From: JBOHWJ01 sp050736615
GTDB lineage: Bacteria; Desulfobacterota; Binatia; Binatales; Binataceae
DNA: 38,911 nt
Direction of reading: 5' to 3'
Assembly: GCA_050736615.1 (NCBI GenBank)
Contig: JBOHWL010000183.1
Coordinates: 1 to 38,911, forward strand
Shown: positions 1 to 8,038 of the stretch, in pieces
Layout of the letters: each line of letters starts with the position of its first letter
Position numbering within the stretch: position 1 is the first letter of the stretch
Made by a program: the position numbers and the translations under genes
Notes under the pieces: model-generated
The model's database searches: none
Seen by the model: only the letters and a program-made list of their open reading frames with translations
What the model was told of the DNA's origin: nothing

Positions 1-71
1 CTTTCTGAACGCAGCTCGCAGACTCGCCTGCTCGCTTCGCCTTCGGCTTGCGCTAATGCACTCGGATGACA
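1..71 (+). repeat. Dispersed TIR repeat, right half cut by window edge
   Basis: This is the right-hand part of the repeat family described at 26879-27146. It has the shared core CGCAGACTCGCCTGCTCGC and ends in CTCGGATGACA, a variant of the family's right terminus CTCGGAATGACA. The left half lies outside the window. No gene is visible between it and position 500. Confidence 0.75.
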
Positions 72-117
72 AAATTAAGGCACATCCTCGTTAAGCAGCC
101 GTCAGTTCAGCAGCGCT

Positions 118-207
118 CAAAATTCACAGACTCTGAGCGCCGCTAGCGGAGCCGCTCTGTGCGGCGAAGCGAGCAGGCGAGTCTGCGAGCTGCGTCAAAA
201 AATGACA
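118..207 (-). repeat. Dispersed repeat fragment, inverted
   Basis: The sequence GAGCAGGCGAGTCTGCGAG is the reverse complement of the core of the repeat family, so this partial copy is opposite in orientation to the one at 1-71. It is followed by AATGACAAC and, about 20 nt later, GGTTCCCTAA, the same outer flank that borders the copies ending near 8039 and 19434. The rest of 208-499 holds no convincing gene; possible frames there lack a ribosome-binding site and any recognisable protein. Confidence 0.7.
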
Positions 208-499
208 ACAGTGGCTTGAGCAGAGGTTCCCTAAAGGCTCAAGCTCGGTCATTCGCCGCGCCCGAAGGACGACCAGGACCAAGCTCGCCTTTAACGCGCC
301 GCGGCGTTGCCGGTCAGCATTGTTGCCGGCGCTCGCCCGCGATGACGCTTCAGTGCTATCGATTAGCTTCGCGTGTGGATGATGTCTGCGTTGGCCACAC
401 ATTTGGCCATCAACGGTTGCCGGACTCACCACGGGCGCTTGCACGTCTTTTCAGACGAAGAGCCGGGCGCGTGGAGTTTTCTTAAGAGGAGATCAGCCG

Positions 500-1138
500 A
501 TGAAGCTGCACAGTTATTTCAGGTCTTCCGCCAGTTATCGCGTGCGAATCGTGACGAACTTGAAGGGCCTCAGCTACGAATACGTGTCCGTCAATCTGAT
601 GCGGCGTGGCTCCCATACGCCCGAATACCTGGCGCTGAATCCGCAAGGCGTGGTGCCGACGCTCGAAGATAATGGCAAGGCGTTGACGCAGTCGCTGGCG
701 ATTTGTGAGTACTTGGAAGAAACGCATCCGCAGCCGCCGGTATTGCCCGCCGATCCCGCCGGCCGCGCGCGGGTGCGGGCACTGGCACTTGCGGTTGCAT
801 GCGAAATCCATCCGCTAGCGGGCGGGCGTCCGCAAAGCTATATCGGTTCGACCTTCAACGCGAGCGAAGAGCAGCGCGCCGCGTGGTCGCGTCATTGGAT
901 GGAGCAGGGATTCGGCGCGATCGAGGCGATGCTCGCGAACAGTCATGAGACCGGACGTTTCTGCCATGGCGATTCGCCAACTATAGCCGACGCGTTCGTG
1001 GTGCCGCAGGTTTACAATGCGGAGCGCGCCCGCGTCGAGATGACGCGATTTCCCACTATCCGGCGCATTTGCGATGAATGCGCCAAAGTCGAAGCGTTCG
1101 TCCGCGCGCGGCCCGAAAGTCAGGTTGACGCCGTATAA
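500..1138 (+). CDS. maiA: Maleylacetoacetate isomerase (zeta-class glutathione S-transferase)
   Basis: A 212-residue protein, the usual length for zeta-class GSTs, which isomerise 4-maleylacetoacetate to fumarylacetoacetate with glutathione in the homogentisate branch of tyrosine and phenylalanine breakdown. The N-terminal thioredoxin-fold domain has FRSSASYRVRI (residues 7-17), the bacterial form of the zeta SSCSxRVRI motif with Ala for Cys. LNPQGVVPTLED (46-57) carries the cis-Pro loop and QSLAICEYLEE (64-74) the gamma-glutamyl-binding Ser. The helical C-terminal domain keeps IHPLAGGRP, a variant of the IHPLNNLR motif, and TIADAFVVPQVYNAERA. GAGGAG lies 8 nt before the ATG. No fumarylacetoacetase or homogentisate dioxygenase gene adjoins it, so a related isomerase substrate is possible. 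The following SDR gene is codirectional. Confidence 0.88.
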   Translation: MKLHSYFRSSASYRVRIVTNLKGLSYEYVSVNLMRRGSHTPEYLALNPQGVVPTLEDNGKALTQSLAICEYLEETHPQPPVLPADPAGRARVRALALAVACEIHPLAGGRPQSYIGSTFNASEEQRAAWSRHWMEQGFGAIEAMLANSHETGRFCHGDSPTIADAFVVPQVYNAERARVEMTRFPTIRRICDECAKVEAFVRARPESQVDAV

Positions 1139-1189
1139 TCGGCGACTTTATGAATCATCGACAGGGGTCTTTGCTCACGGAGGTTAGTC

Positions 1190-1975
1190 GTGGATTTGCT
1201 TCTCAAAGATAAGACGGCGCTGGTGTTTGGCGGCAGCAAGGGACTTGGGCGCGGCGTGGCCGAGGCGCTCGCGGCCGAGGGCGTGGCGGTGGCGCTGGTC
1301 GCGCGCGGAAAGGAGGCGCTCGAGCAAGCCGCCGCCGCGATTAAAGTCAAGGGCGGCCGCGCGCTCGCGCTCGCGGCCGATCTCGCCAATTGGCCGCAAG
1401 TGGAAGCCGCCGTCAAAACCACTCGCGAACAGCTTGGACCGATCGACATATTGTTGAACAATTCGGGCGGACCGCCGCCCTCGGGAGTTAACGGGCTTGC
1501 TCCCGAGGTGTGGGAGACTCAGTTCAACGCGATGGTGCTGCCAATCATCCGTTTGACTGACCTGGTGTTGCCCGAGATGCGCGCGCGCAAATGGGGACGC
1601 ATCATCAACGTCGCGTCAACCTCCGTGATCGAGCCAATCCCGGTAATCGGACTGTCGAACACCTTACGTGCGTCAATCGCGGGATGGGCCAAGACGCTGG
1701 CGGGTGAAGTGGCCCGCGACGGTATCACCGTCAACACACTGCTGCCCGGCGCGATCGAAACCGACCGCGTAAAGCAGGTGCAGCGCGCGACGGCCGCAAA
1801 GGAGGGCTTGGCGCCGGAGGAAATCGGCCGTCGCGCGGGACGCGGAATTCCGGTCGGCCGTCTGGGAACCCCGGCCGAATTCGGCGCGGTTGCCGCTTTC
1901 ATCGCCAGCCCGCTCGCTTCGTACGTCACCGGTTCATTGATTCGGGTTGACGGCGGCGCCATCCGCGCGATCTGA
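1190..1975 (+). CDS. Short-chain dehydrogenase/reductase, noncanonical active site
   Basis: A 261-residue classical-length SDR. The cofactor motif FGGSKGLGRG (13-22) and NNSGGPP (about 90-96, replacing NNAG) mark the Rossmann fold; INVASTS carries the usual active-site Ser region and TVNTLLPGAIETDR and SLIRVDGG the C-terminal family motifs. The YxxxK catalytic pair is missing: the aligned stretch reads GLSNTLRASIAGWAKTL, with Leu at both the Tyr and Lys positions. That pattern defines a known divergent subgroup of proteins annotated as 3-oxoacyl-ACP reductases, so it looks inherited rather than damaged, but the reaction is uncertain. The start is GTG with GGAGG 6 nt upstream. It lies 51 nt after the isomerase gene and may be cotranscribed. 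Confidence 0.85.
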   Translation: MDLLLKDKTALVFGGSKGLGRGVAEALAAEGVAVALVARGKEALEQAAAAIKVKGGRALALAADLANWPQVEAAVKTTREQLGPIDILLNNSGGPPPSGVNGLAPEVWETQFNAMVLPIIRLTDLVLPEMRARKWGRIINVASTSVIEPIPVIGLSNTLRASIAGWAKTLAGEVARDGITVNTLLPGAIETDRVKQVQRATAAKEGLAPEEIGRRAGRGIPVGRLGTPAEFGAVAAFIASPLASYVTGSLIRVDGGAIRAI

Positions 1976-2017
1976 ACGCGGGTCGAAGTGCGCGCGACTT
2001 GCAACGATTGTCAGTGG

Positions 2018-2416
2018 CTATTTGCCGAACGCCGCCGTCACCAGTTCGGTGTCGAGATATTCGGTAATCTCCTTTACCTTACCGCTGACAATACGAAATA
2101 CCTGGCAATAGGTATTGTTGTAGTCATGACCGTTTTTCGCGCGCGCCTTGCCGTGCGACTGCATCGCGACGAAATCACCCTCGGCGATGAAGTTATCGGC
2201 GATGATTTCGATGCCGCCTTCGAGTTCCGCGCCCAGCGGTGTCAAAAGCCGGTTGATCACGTCCTGCTTGCCGTTGAAAGTCGAGGAAAACCGCGTCGTA
2301 CCGATGATAGTGAAGCGAACGTCATCGGCCATATTGGCAAGAAACGCTTCGCCATTGCCCTTGGCCAATTCCGCGAACATGCCGCGAATTAACTGCTTGT
2401 TTTCGGCCGCGCCCAT
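2018..2416 (-). CDS. SnoaL-like / NTF2-fold protein
   Basis: A 132-residue protein whose pattern fits the SnoaL and ketosteroid-isomerase-like branch of the NTF2 fold: an N-terminal helical part (ENKQLIRGMFAELAKGN), LANMADDVRFTIIG, an EGDFVAMQSHGKA strand and the closing NTYCQVFRIVSGKVKEITEYLDT. These small alpha+beta barrels act as isomerases, cyclases, hydrolases or simple ligand binders, so no reaction is assigned. I chose the internal ATG at 2416 because GGAGGT stands 7 nt upstream of it; a longer frame to 2482 would add 22 residues without such a site. It converges with the SDR gene across a short gap and is transcribed alone. The region 2417-2726 holds its leader and the next gene's upstream DNA. 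Confidence 0.82.
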   Translation of the reverse strand: MGAAENKQLIRGMFAELAKGNGEAFLANMADDVRFTIIGTTRFSSTFNGKQDVINRLLTPLGAELEGGIEIIADNFIAEGDFVAMQSHGKARAKNGHDYNNTYCQVFRIVSGKVKEITEYLDTELVTAAFGK

Positions 2417-2726
2417 GGTCCATACCTCCAATTTAATTTGAAAGCCCGCCCCGACTTTACCTGCAAAGCTGAAATTGCGCAAAAACGCATCGCTATCCGC
2501 GATTTATCAGCAGGCGGTTAAAAACGCGGAAAGTGAACGCGCGTGATCAAGTGTGGCCGGGTGCGGGCATCATTATTCCGGGTTCACTGTCGCGGCCGGA
2601 GACGAAGCGCGCGGCACCTATGGCACAATGCCACCGAGTGCGCTTATGTTGCCTTCAGCCGGCGCGGACCGCGCGACCGTTTTTTCAGCGGCGCGTAAAT
2701 CGCCACGCGACCGGGAGGCGGACGCG

Positions 2727-3911
2727 ATGAATCAACTCCACACCGAGCGCGAGCAGGGCTTTATCGATTTGGCGGCGACTCTGGCCGATGATTTCGCCCA
2801 GCGCGCCGCCCAGCACGACGAGCAGGAATCGTTTCCGCACGAAAATTATGCGCGTTTGCGTGAAAGCGGCTATACGCGCCTGACGATTCCGGAAGAACTC
2901 GGCGGTCTGGGCGCGAGTTTGCTCGAACGGCTCAAGGCGCAGGAACGCCTGGCTCAAGGATGCGGCGCGACCGCGCTCGCCATCAATATGCATCTTAACG
3001 TCGTCGGCCTGCTGATCGATACGTGGAAAATGTATCGGGAACCCAAGGTCGAGGCTCGCCTGAAAGAAATCGTCGAGCGGCGGCTGGTATGCGGCGGTTC
3101 GGCCTCGGAGCCCGACAACAACATCCCGGTGCTGCGGCCCAAAGCGACCGCGCGGCGAGAACGCGACGGCTTCATCGTCAACGGCCGCAAGATCTTCACC
3201 ACGCAGAGCGTCGCGCTGGACTACTACTTCAGCGAGGCTACCTGGGCCGACGCGCCCAATGGCGAGACCATCATCACGTTTTTCATCCCGCGCGATACGC
3301 CGGGCCTGAGCTTCAAGGACGACTGGCATACGATGGGGATGCGGGCGAGCGCTTCGCGCAGTTCGGAACTAAAGGAGGCCTTCGTGCCGGATTCCGCGGT
3401 GATGCTGCGCCGTCCGGTGTTCACCCGCGGCGGTATCACCAACGTGTTTCTCAAGGCGCCGTTCGCTATCGGCGCCCCGTATATCGGCATCGCGATCGCG
3501 GCGCGCGATTTCGTGATCGATTTCATGCGCGAGCGCATACGCTATCCGTCCAAAGAACCGATGAGCCATTCGCCGGCGGTTTACAACAAGGTCGGTGAGA
3601 TGGAGCTGTTGATTGAAGGCGCGCGCGCGGCAATGTGGAAAGTTGGCGCCGAGGTTGACGATGATCAGCCGCGCAATTGGGCGCGCCGTAGTGTCGCTGC
3701 GCGCATGATCGCGATCGAAAATTCAGTCCGCGTGGTCGATCTGGCCTTGCGCGCGGTCGGCGGCGCCTCATACTTCCGCCGCTTGCCGCTGGAACGCTAT
3801 CATCGCGATGTCCGCGCCGGCCTGTATCATCCGTTCGACAGCGACGACACGCTGGAGTTTCTCGGCAAGAGCGCTTTCGGCATCCCGGTGCTCGACCGCG
3901 ACTCGATTTAA
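2727..3911 (+). CDS. Acyl-CoA dehydrogenase-fold flavoprotein, DszC/monooxygenase-like C terminus
   Basis: A 394-residue flavoprotein of the acyl-CoA dehydrogenase superfamily, with the helical N-terminal domain, the middle beta domain (CGGSASEPDNN, GFIVNGRKIFTTQS, WHTMGMRASASRSSELKEAFVP) and the helical C-terminal domain. The catalytic Glu of the YEGT motif is absent: after the arginine-rich segment the sequence reads VRAGLYHPFDSDDTLEFLG, resembling the H-P-x-D region of DszC-like flavin monooxygenases and nitroalkane-oxidase-type relatives. It may therefore be an oxidase or monooxygenase rather than a beta-oxidation enzyme. I placed the start at 2727 because GGGAGG lies 8 nt before that ATG; the frame is open back to 2553, but the extra 58 residues look noncoding. 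It stands alone, upstream of the toxin-antitoxin pair. Confidence 0.85.
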   Translation: MNQLHTEREQGFIDLAATLADDFAQRAAQHDEQESFPHENYARLRESGYTRLTIPEELGGLGASLLERLKAQERLAQGCGATALAINMHLNVVGLLIDTWKMYREPKVEARLKEIVERRLVCGGSASEPDNNIPVLRPKATARRERDGFIVNGRKIFTTQSVALDYYFSEATWADAPNGETIITFFIPRDTPGLSFKDDWHTMGMRASASRSSELKEAFVPDSAVMLRRPVFTRGGITNVFLKAPFAIGAPYIGIAIAARDFVIDFMRERIRYPSKEPMSHSPAVYNKVGEMELLIEGARAAMWKVGAEVDDDQPRNWARRSVAARMIAIENSVRVVDLALRAVGGASYFRRLPLERYHRDVRAGLYHPFDSDDTLEFLGKSAFGIPVLDRDSI

Positions 3912-3940
3912 ACCGCGTCAATGGTTCTCGGCGATACCAA

Positions 3941-3955
3941 ATACCATGGTATAAT
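3941..3955 (+). promoter_or_regulatory. Promoter -10 box overlapping a 12-bp palindrome
   Basis: ATACCATGGTAT at 3941-3952 is a perfect palindrome, and its last three bases form the start of a perfect TATAAT at 3950-3955. The half-site ATACCA also occurs at 3934-3939. The -10 box ends 6 nt before the ATG at 3962, so transcription should start at or next to the start codon, giving a leaderless mRNA; no Shine-Dalgarno sequence is present. A palindrome over the -10 box is what an autoregulated AbrB-type antitoxin operator would look like. No good -35 box is visible. Confidence 0.6.
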
Positions 3956-3961
3956 GGCACG

Positions 3962-4237
3962 ATGTCTGGCAAAGTCACGATTGATAAGCTGGGCCGCATA
4001 GTGCTCCCGAAACCCGTGCGGCAAAAACTGCGATTGGCTGCGGGTGACCAACTGGAGCTGGAGAGCGTGGACGATCAGATCATGCTGCGGCCCTTGCGTG
4101 GCACAGCGGTGCTCCGGAAAAAAAGCGGAGTATGGGTATTCCGCTGCGGCGAACCACTTACGAGCTCAACCGTTCGGGAGACCGTTGAACAAATACGCCG
4201 CGAGCGTGGTGAGCAAAATCTGGCAAAAAGCCGGTGA
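3962..4237 (+). CDS. AbrB/MazE-type (SpoVT-AbrB) antitoxin
   Basis: A 91-residue protein with an N-terminal swapped-hairpin AbrB domain: VTIDKLGRIVLPKPVRQKLRLAAGDQLELE (about 5-35, described by its GRIVLPKPVR core). Such proteins dimerise to bind palindromic operators and use a C-terminal tail to neutralise a cognate toxin, here most likely the PIN protein encoded next. The tail (60-91) is charged, with RETVEQIRRERGEQN, consistent with a toxin-binding helix. The upstream palindrome at 3941-3952 is the obvious candidate operator. The gene overlaps the toxin gene by 4 nt (GTGA), giving translational coupling. The start ATG has no ribosome-binding site, consistent with a leaderless transcript. 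Confidence 0.88.
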   Translation: MSGKVTIDKLGRIVLPKPVRQKLRLAAGDQLELESVDDQIMLRPLRGTAVLRKKSGVWVFRCGEPLTSSTVRETVEQIRRERGEQNLAKSR

Positions 4238-4659
4238 GAGCGTTTTTCGATACCTCGGTGCTGGTCGCTGCCTTTCTTGAGGATCATGAGCATCATGAGC
4301 GCAGTCTGGAAGCCTTTGCCGGAGCCGCCAAGAAGCGGGATTCCTGCGCGGCTCATAGCTTGGCGGAGGTTTACTCAACCATCACCCGGCTGTCCGGACG
4401 CTATCGGTTAAGCGGCGAGCAGACGATGCTCTTTCTGGAGGATATACGCGAACGCCTTGACCTTATTGCCCTTACCGGTGCCGAATATTATACGGCGATC
4501 AAAGAAGCCGCAGGGAGCGGCGTGACCGGCGGTACGATCTACGACGCGCTGATTGCGCGCTGCGCTCTGAAAGCGGGGGCCGAGGTGGTCTACACATGGA
4601 ATACGAGACACTTCGAGCTGTTCGGCCCGGCGATCGCCAAGCGCTTGCGGACTCCATGA
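4234..4659 (+). CDS. PIN-domain ribonuclease toxin (VapC family)
   Basis: A 141-residue PIN-domain protein, normal length for VapC-type toxins that cut RNA with Mg2+ at a cluster of acidic residues. The cluster is visible as FDTSVLVA (Asp6), LAEVYST (Glu45) and TIYDALIARCA (Asp104). The fourth position, often Asp in a TxDxxF motif, is Asn123 in TWNTRHFELFG, which is common in this branch. The start is GTG within the antitoxin's stop codon (GTGA overlap), so synthesis is coupled to that of the antitoxin. The pair appears intact. It converges with the transporter gene across a gap of only 28 nt, with no obvious terminator. Confidence 0.9.
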   Translation: MRAFFDTSVLVAAFLEDHEHHERSLEAFAGAAKKRDSCAAHSLAEVYSTITRLSGRYRLSGEQTMLFLEDIRERLDLIALTGAEYYTAIKEAAGSGVTGGTIYDALIARCALKAGAEVVYTWNTRHFELFGPAIAKRLRTP

Positions 4660-4687
4660 CACCGCGAAACCGGCAAATAAAGTGCGC

Positions 4688-6286
4688 TCAACCGTGGCCG
4701 ACGGCCGGAGCGCCTTCTGGACGGCGGGCGCGCGGCAGCAGAAAACAGAACGGCGCGACGATTACCAGCACCACCGCCAGGATACGATAGACGTCGTTGT
4801 AAGCGAGTAGCCCCGCCTGCGCCTGAATGGTCTGATAGATCATGCCGAGCCCTTGGCGCTGCGCCGTGGTCATCTGGTGCAAATAGTTGAACGACGGCGA
4901 GCCGGGCATCCGTAATGGATTCTTGCTGATCCGCCAGGCGTCGAACACCGAAAAATGCTGCACCAGGTAGGCCTGATGGATTTGCTCATGGGAGGTCAGC
5001 ATGTTGGTCACGCCTGACACCCCGATCGCGGCGGCGGTCTGGATCACCATGTTGAATAGGCTCGATGCGTAACCCATGCGGACCGGCGGGATTTCCGTCA
5101 GGGAGGCCGCCGTCAAAGCGGGAAAGACCACACCCAAACCCATGCCGAACAGGAAAATTGGCCATATCAACGACGTGATGCTGACCGTCAAATCCCAACT
5201 CGCCATCCGAAAGGCCGATATCCCCGCGATGAAAAAGCCGAGCGCTACCAGCGGCCGCGTATCCAGCCCACGACGTGAAAGCTGGCCTATTCCAAAAAGC
5301 GCCATCACCGCACCGACCCCGCGCGGCGCGACCGCCAGGCCGGATTTCCATGCGTCATAACCCAACAGCTCCTGGGTGAAGAGCGGGTTGAGCAGATTGA
5401 TGCCGAAGATCACCATCGACTGCGCCGCCGTCAGCACCACTCCGAGTGAAAAGCTGAAATAGCGGAAGATCCGCAAGTCCAGGATCGGCTCGGGGAAGCG
5501 CAATTCGTGAATCACCAGGAGAATCGCGGCGAGCCCCGAGCAAAGCGTGAAATAGCGAACCCACCCGGCGGCAAACCAGTCCGAGCGCTGGCCGCGATCG
5601 AGTACGATTTGGAGACAGCCAATCGCGACCGCCAGCAGAATGATCGCGATATAATCCACCCGGCCGCTGCCGCGTCGTTCGTTCAAATGCGGCGGGTCGT
5701 GCACGAACTGGTAAACCAATAACGCGGTCAGCAATCCCGCCGGCAGATTGATGTAGAAGTTCCACCGCCAGCTCCAATTCATCGTGATCCAGCCGCCCAG
5801 GGTAGGACCGATAATCGGACCGACCAGAATGCCGATGCCCCAGGTTGACATTGCCAGCGTGTGTTCGGCGGGAGGAAAGGTCTCCAGCAGAATAGCCTGT
5901 GAAAGCGGCATCATGGCGGCGCCGGCCGCGCCCTGCAGCAACCTGAACAACACCATTTCTGTGAGGCTCTGCGCGATCCCGCACAGCCCCGATGCGAACA
6001 CGAAGACCAGTACCGACGCGATGAAATAGCGCTTGCGCCCAAGCCGCGCGGCGATCCACCCGGTCATCGGGATGGTTACGCCGCTGGCCACCAGGTAGCT
6101 GGTCACAACCCAGGTTATCTCGTCGACGCTGGCGGCGAAGGTGCCTTGCATGTACGGCAGCGCGACGTTCACGATGGCGCTGTCGAGCACCGTCAGAAAC
6201 GCGCCCAGCATCACCGCCGAGGCCACCAGCCATTTGTGCGTGACCGGAGCCGCGGCGGCTGATGCGGTAAGCGACGTGGCGGCCAT
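4688..6286 (-). CDS. MFS drug-resistance transporter, DHA2 (EmrB/QacA) family
   Basis: A 532-residue inner-membrane protein with the 14-helix pattern of the DHA2 drug:H+ antiporters. Diagnostic stretches are FLTVLDSAIVNVALPYM (motif D1, helix 1), GWIAARLGRKRYF (motif A, loop 2-3), RLLQGAAGAAMMPLSQAIL (motif B) and GIGILVGPIIGPTLGGWI (motif C, typical of antiporters). EmrB partners usually need a periplasmic EmrA adaptor and TolC; neither gene is present, so it either works alone or borrows components. The start codon is preceded by GGGAGCAG. The substrate cannot be read from the sequence. No regulator gene adjoins it. Confidence 0.92.
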   Translation of the reverse strand: MAATSLTASAAAAPVTHKWLVASAVMLGAFLTVLDSAIVNVALPYMQGTFAASVDEITWVVTSYLVASGVTIPMTGWIAARLGRKRYFIASVLVFVFASGLCGIAQSLTEMVLFRLLQGAAGAAMMPLSQAILLETFPPAEHTLAMSTWGIGILVGPIIGPTLGGWITMNWSWRWNFYINLPAGLLTALLVYQFVHDPPHLNERRGSGRVDYIAIILLAVAIGCLQIVLDRGQRSDWFAAGWVRYFTLCSGLAAILLVIHELRFPEPILDLRIFRYFSFSLGVVLTAAQSMVIFGINLLNPLFTQELLGYDAWKSGLAVAPRGVGAVMALFGIGQLSRRGLDTRPLVALGFFIAGISAFRMASWDLTVSITSLIWPIFLFGMGLGVVFPALTAASLTEIPPVRMGYASSLFNMVIQTAAAIGVSGVTNMLTSHEQIHQAYLVQHFSVFDAWRISKNPLRMPGSPSFNYLHQMTTAQRQGLGMIYQTIQAQAGLLAYNDVYRILAVVLVIVAPFCFLLPRARRPEGAPAVGHG

Positions 6287-6517
6287 CTAACGCTGCTCCC
6301 GTGTGCGTAAGCGGCACGCGTCGCCTGGCCTGATACCCCTTGCTCTGATGAACCTCAATTTCCCCGCTCCGCCCCCCATGGCGTGGACGCTTCCGGCACT
6401 GGGCATAACATTAGGCCGCGCCCAGTCGCCAAGCATCTCTCACTGACCGTTTTGCTTTGTGAGCATCGTGCGGGATTATGCGCGAGCGTTACCCTCTGGA
6501 CGGCCGATCGAATTATC

Positions 6518-7702
6518 ATGGCGATCGTTATGAATGTGCCGCCGCTTGCCCGCTTCAAGGTGATCGATCTTACGCGCGCCCGCTCGGGGCCGACCTGCGT
6601 GCGACAACTGGCCGATTGGGGTGCCGATGTGGTCAAAATCGAGACGCCCGGCAATGACGCGACCGAGGTTGGCTCGCGTTATAGTCCCGATTTTCAGAAT
6701 CTCCATCGCAATAAGCGCAGCATGACGCTGAACCTCAAAGATCCCGACGGCGTCGCCATTTTGAAGCGGCTGGCCGCGCGCGCCGATGTCCTGGTTGAGA
6801 ATTATCGGCCCGACGTGAAGCATCGGCTGGGGATCGATTACGCACGGATGCGTGAGATAAACCCGCGGCTGGTCTACGCCAGCATCTCGGGCTTCGGCCA
6901 GGATGGCCCCTATCGTGAGCGTCCGGGGCTCGATCAGATTGCGCAAGGCATGGGCGGGCTGATGTCGATCACGGGATTGCCGGGGCAGGGACCCGTGCGG
7001 GTCGGGATCGCGATTGCGGACCTCACGGCGGGCATCTTTTGCGCCATGGGCATCATCATCGCACTGCTCGAGCGCGAACAATCCGGCGAGGGGCAATGGG
7101 TGCAATCCTCGTTGCTGGCGGCGCAAATCGCGATGCTCGATTTTCAGGCCGCGCGATGGTTGCTGGCCGGCGAAGTTCCCGGGCAGGCGGGCAACAATCA
7201 TCCCACCGCGATTCCGACCGGCGTCTTCACCACCGCTGACGGCCATATCAATATCGCCGCTTCCGGCGGCGAATTGTTCACCCGCATGTGCAAGGCGATG
7301 GAAGCGGAAGAGTTGGCGCGCGACCCCAGATTCGCCAGCGGCAGGGCGCGGTTGCAGAATCGTGACGAGCTCAACGTTGAAATCGAAAAAATCACCCGCA
7401 CCCGGCGGTCAGCGGAATGGATCGCGATACTCAATCGCGCCGGCGTGCCCTGCGGTCCGATTAACCGGATAAACGAGGTCTTCGAGGACCCGCAGGTGCG
7501 CCATATCGGCATCGCCCGCGCGGTCGATCATCCGCAACGAGGCCGCCAGGAACTGGTCGGACAAGCGGTGGAATTGAGCCGGACGCCGTGGCGCATGCGC
7601 AACGCGGCCCCGGAAAAGGGTGAGCATACGGACGCCGTGCTGGGCGAGCTGGGCTACGATTCAACCGAAATCGCCGGCCTTCGCACCCGTGGCATCGTCT
7701 GA
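6518..7702 (+). CDS. CaiB/BaiF class III CoA-transferase
   Basis: A 394-residue class III CoA-transferase, which moves CoA between carboxylic acids through an aspartyl-CoA thioester. Family marks are VIDLTRARSGPTCVRQLADWGADV at the N terminus (core LADWGADVVKIE), NLHRNKRSMTLNL, LVYASISGFGQDGPY and the GEGQWV segment. Counting back 25 residues from GEGQ places Asp168 (GIAIADLTAG) exactly where formyl-CoA transferase has its catalytic Asp169, so the active site is intact. Two start codons are possible, 6518 and 6530; neither has a clear ribosome-binding site. The frame is open back to 6383 but that part does not look like protein. Substrate unknown. A large palindrome follows the stop codon. 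Confidence 0.88.
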   Translation: MAIVMNVPPLARFKVIDLTRARSGPTCVRQLADWGADVVKIETPGNDATEVGSRYSPDFQNLHRNKRSMTLNLKDPDGVAILKRLAARADVLVENYRPDVKHRLGIDYARMREINPRLVYASISGFGQDGPYRERPGLDQIAQGMGGLMSITGLPGQGPVRVGIAIADLTAGIFCAMGIIIALLEREQSGEGQWVQSSLLAAQIAMLDFQAARWLLAGEVPGQAGNNHPTAIPTGVFTTADGHINIAASGGELFTRMCKAMEAEELARDPRFASGRARLQNRDELNVEIEKITRTRRSAEWIAILNRAGVPCGPINRINEVFEDPQVRHIGIARAVDHPQRGRQELVGQAVELSRTPWRMRNAAPEKGEHTDAVLGELGYDSTEIAGLRTRGIV

Positions 7703-7705
7703 ACC

Positions 7706-7731
7706 GTGGAGCTTCCTTAAGGAAGCTCCAC
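7706..7731. terminator. Perfect 26-bp palindrome after a CoA-transferase gene
   Basis: GTGGAGCTTCCTT (7706-7718) is followed directly by its exact reverse complement (7719-7731). As RNA it would form an 11-bp hairpin closed by TTAA, three bases after the TGA stop. No T-run follows, so it would be an unusual intrinsic terminator; mRNA 3'-end stabilisation or a protein-binding palindrome are alternatives. Confidence 0.55.
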
Positions 7732-7742
7732 ACAAGCCGCTG

Positions 7743-8013
7743 TTGTAATTCCGAAAGGAGTCCGCCATTAGCGTAGCCGCGGGCGGAGCGAGCACATCAG
7801 GCGCAGCGAAGCGGAGCCGAGCGCATCAGCGCAGCCGAAGGCTTCGCGAGCAGGCGAGTCTGCGAGGTGCGTTCAGAACAACGAGTCTGCGACGTGCGTT
7901 TAAATTAGTGAGGAATCCCGGCTAAAAAGCTAGCAAAAATCAAAAGATCCGGGATTCCTCGCTGTGCTCGGAATGACAGAAAAACAAAATCTTCACACAC
8001 TCTCAGAATGACG
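7743..8013 (-). repeat. Dispersed TIR repeat, near-complete copy (inverted)
   Basis: A near-complete copy of the family at 26879-27146 in opposite orientation. GTGCTCGGAATGACA at 7964-7978 is the reverse complement of the family's left terminus, and TGTAATTCCGA at 7743 corresponds to the right terminus. Inside, GAGGAATCCCGG (7910-7921) and CCGGGATTCCTC (7949-7960) are perfect 12-bp inverted arms around a 27-nt loop. The flank TCTTCACACACTCTCAGAATGACGG (within 7990-8014) matches, in reverse, the left flanks of the other copies. It fills the gap between the convergent genes ending at 7702 and 8039. Confidence 0.8.
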
Positions 8014-8038
8014 GAATCACCCCTTCCGCACAGGTTCC

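Noticed and set aside
5355..6317. 320-codon frame overlapping the EmrB-type transporter
   Set aside because: Shifted-frame shadow of the transporter, with no domain pattern of its own.
7743..8013. CRISPR-like repetition because of recurring short units
   Set aside because: Units are not evenly spaced and have no unique spacers of constant size; the pattern is a dispersed inverted-terminus repeat.
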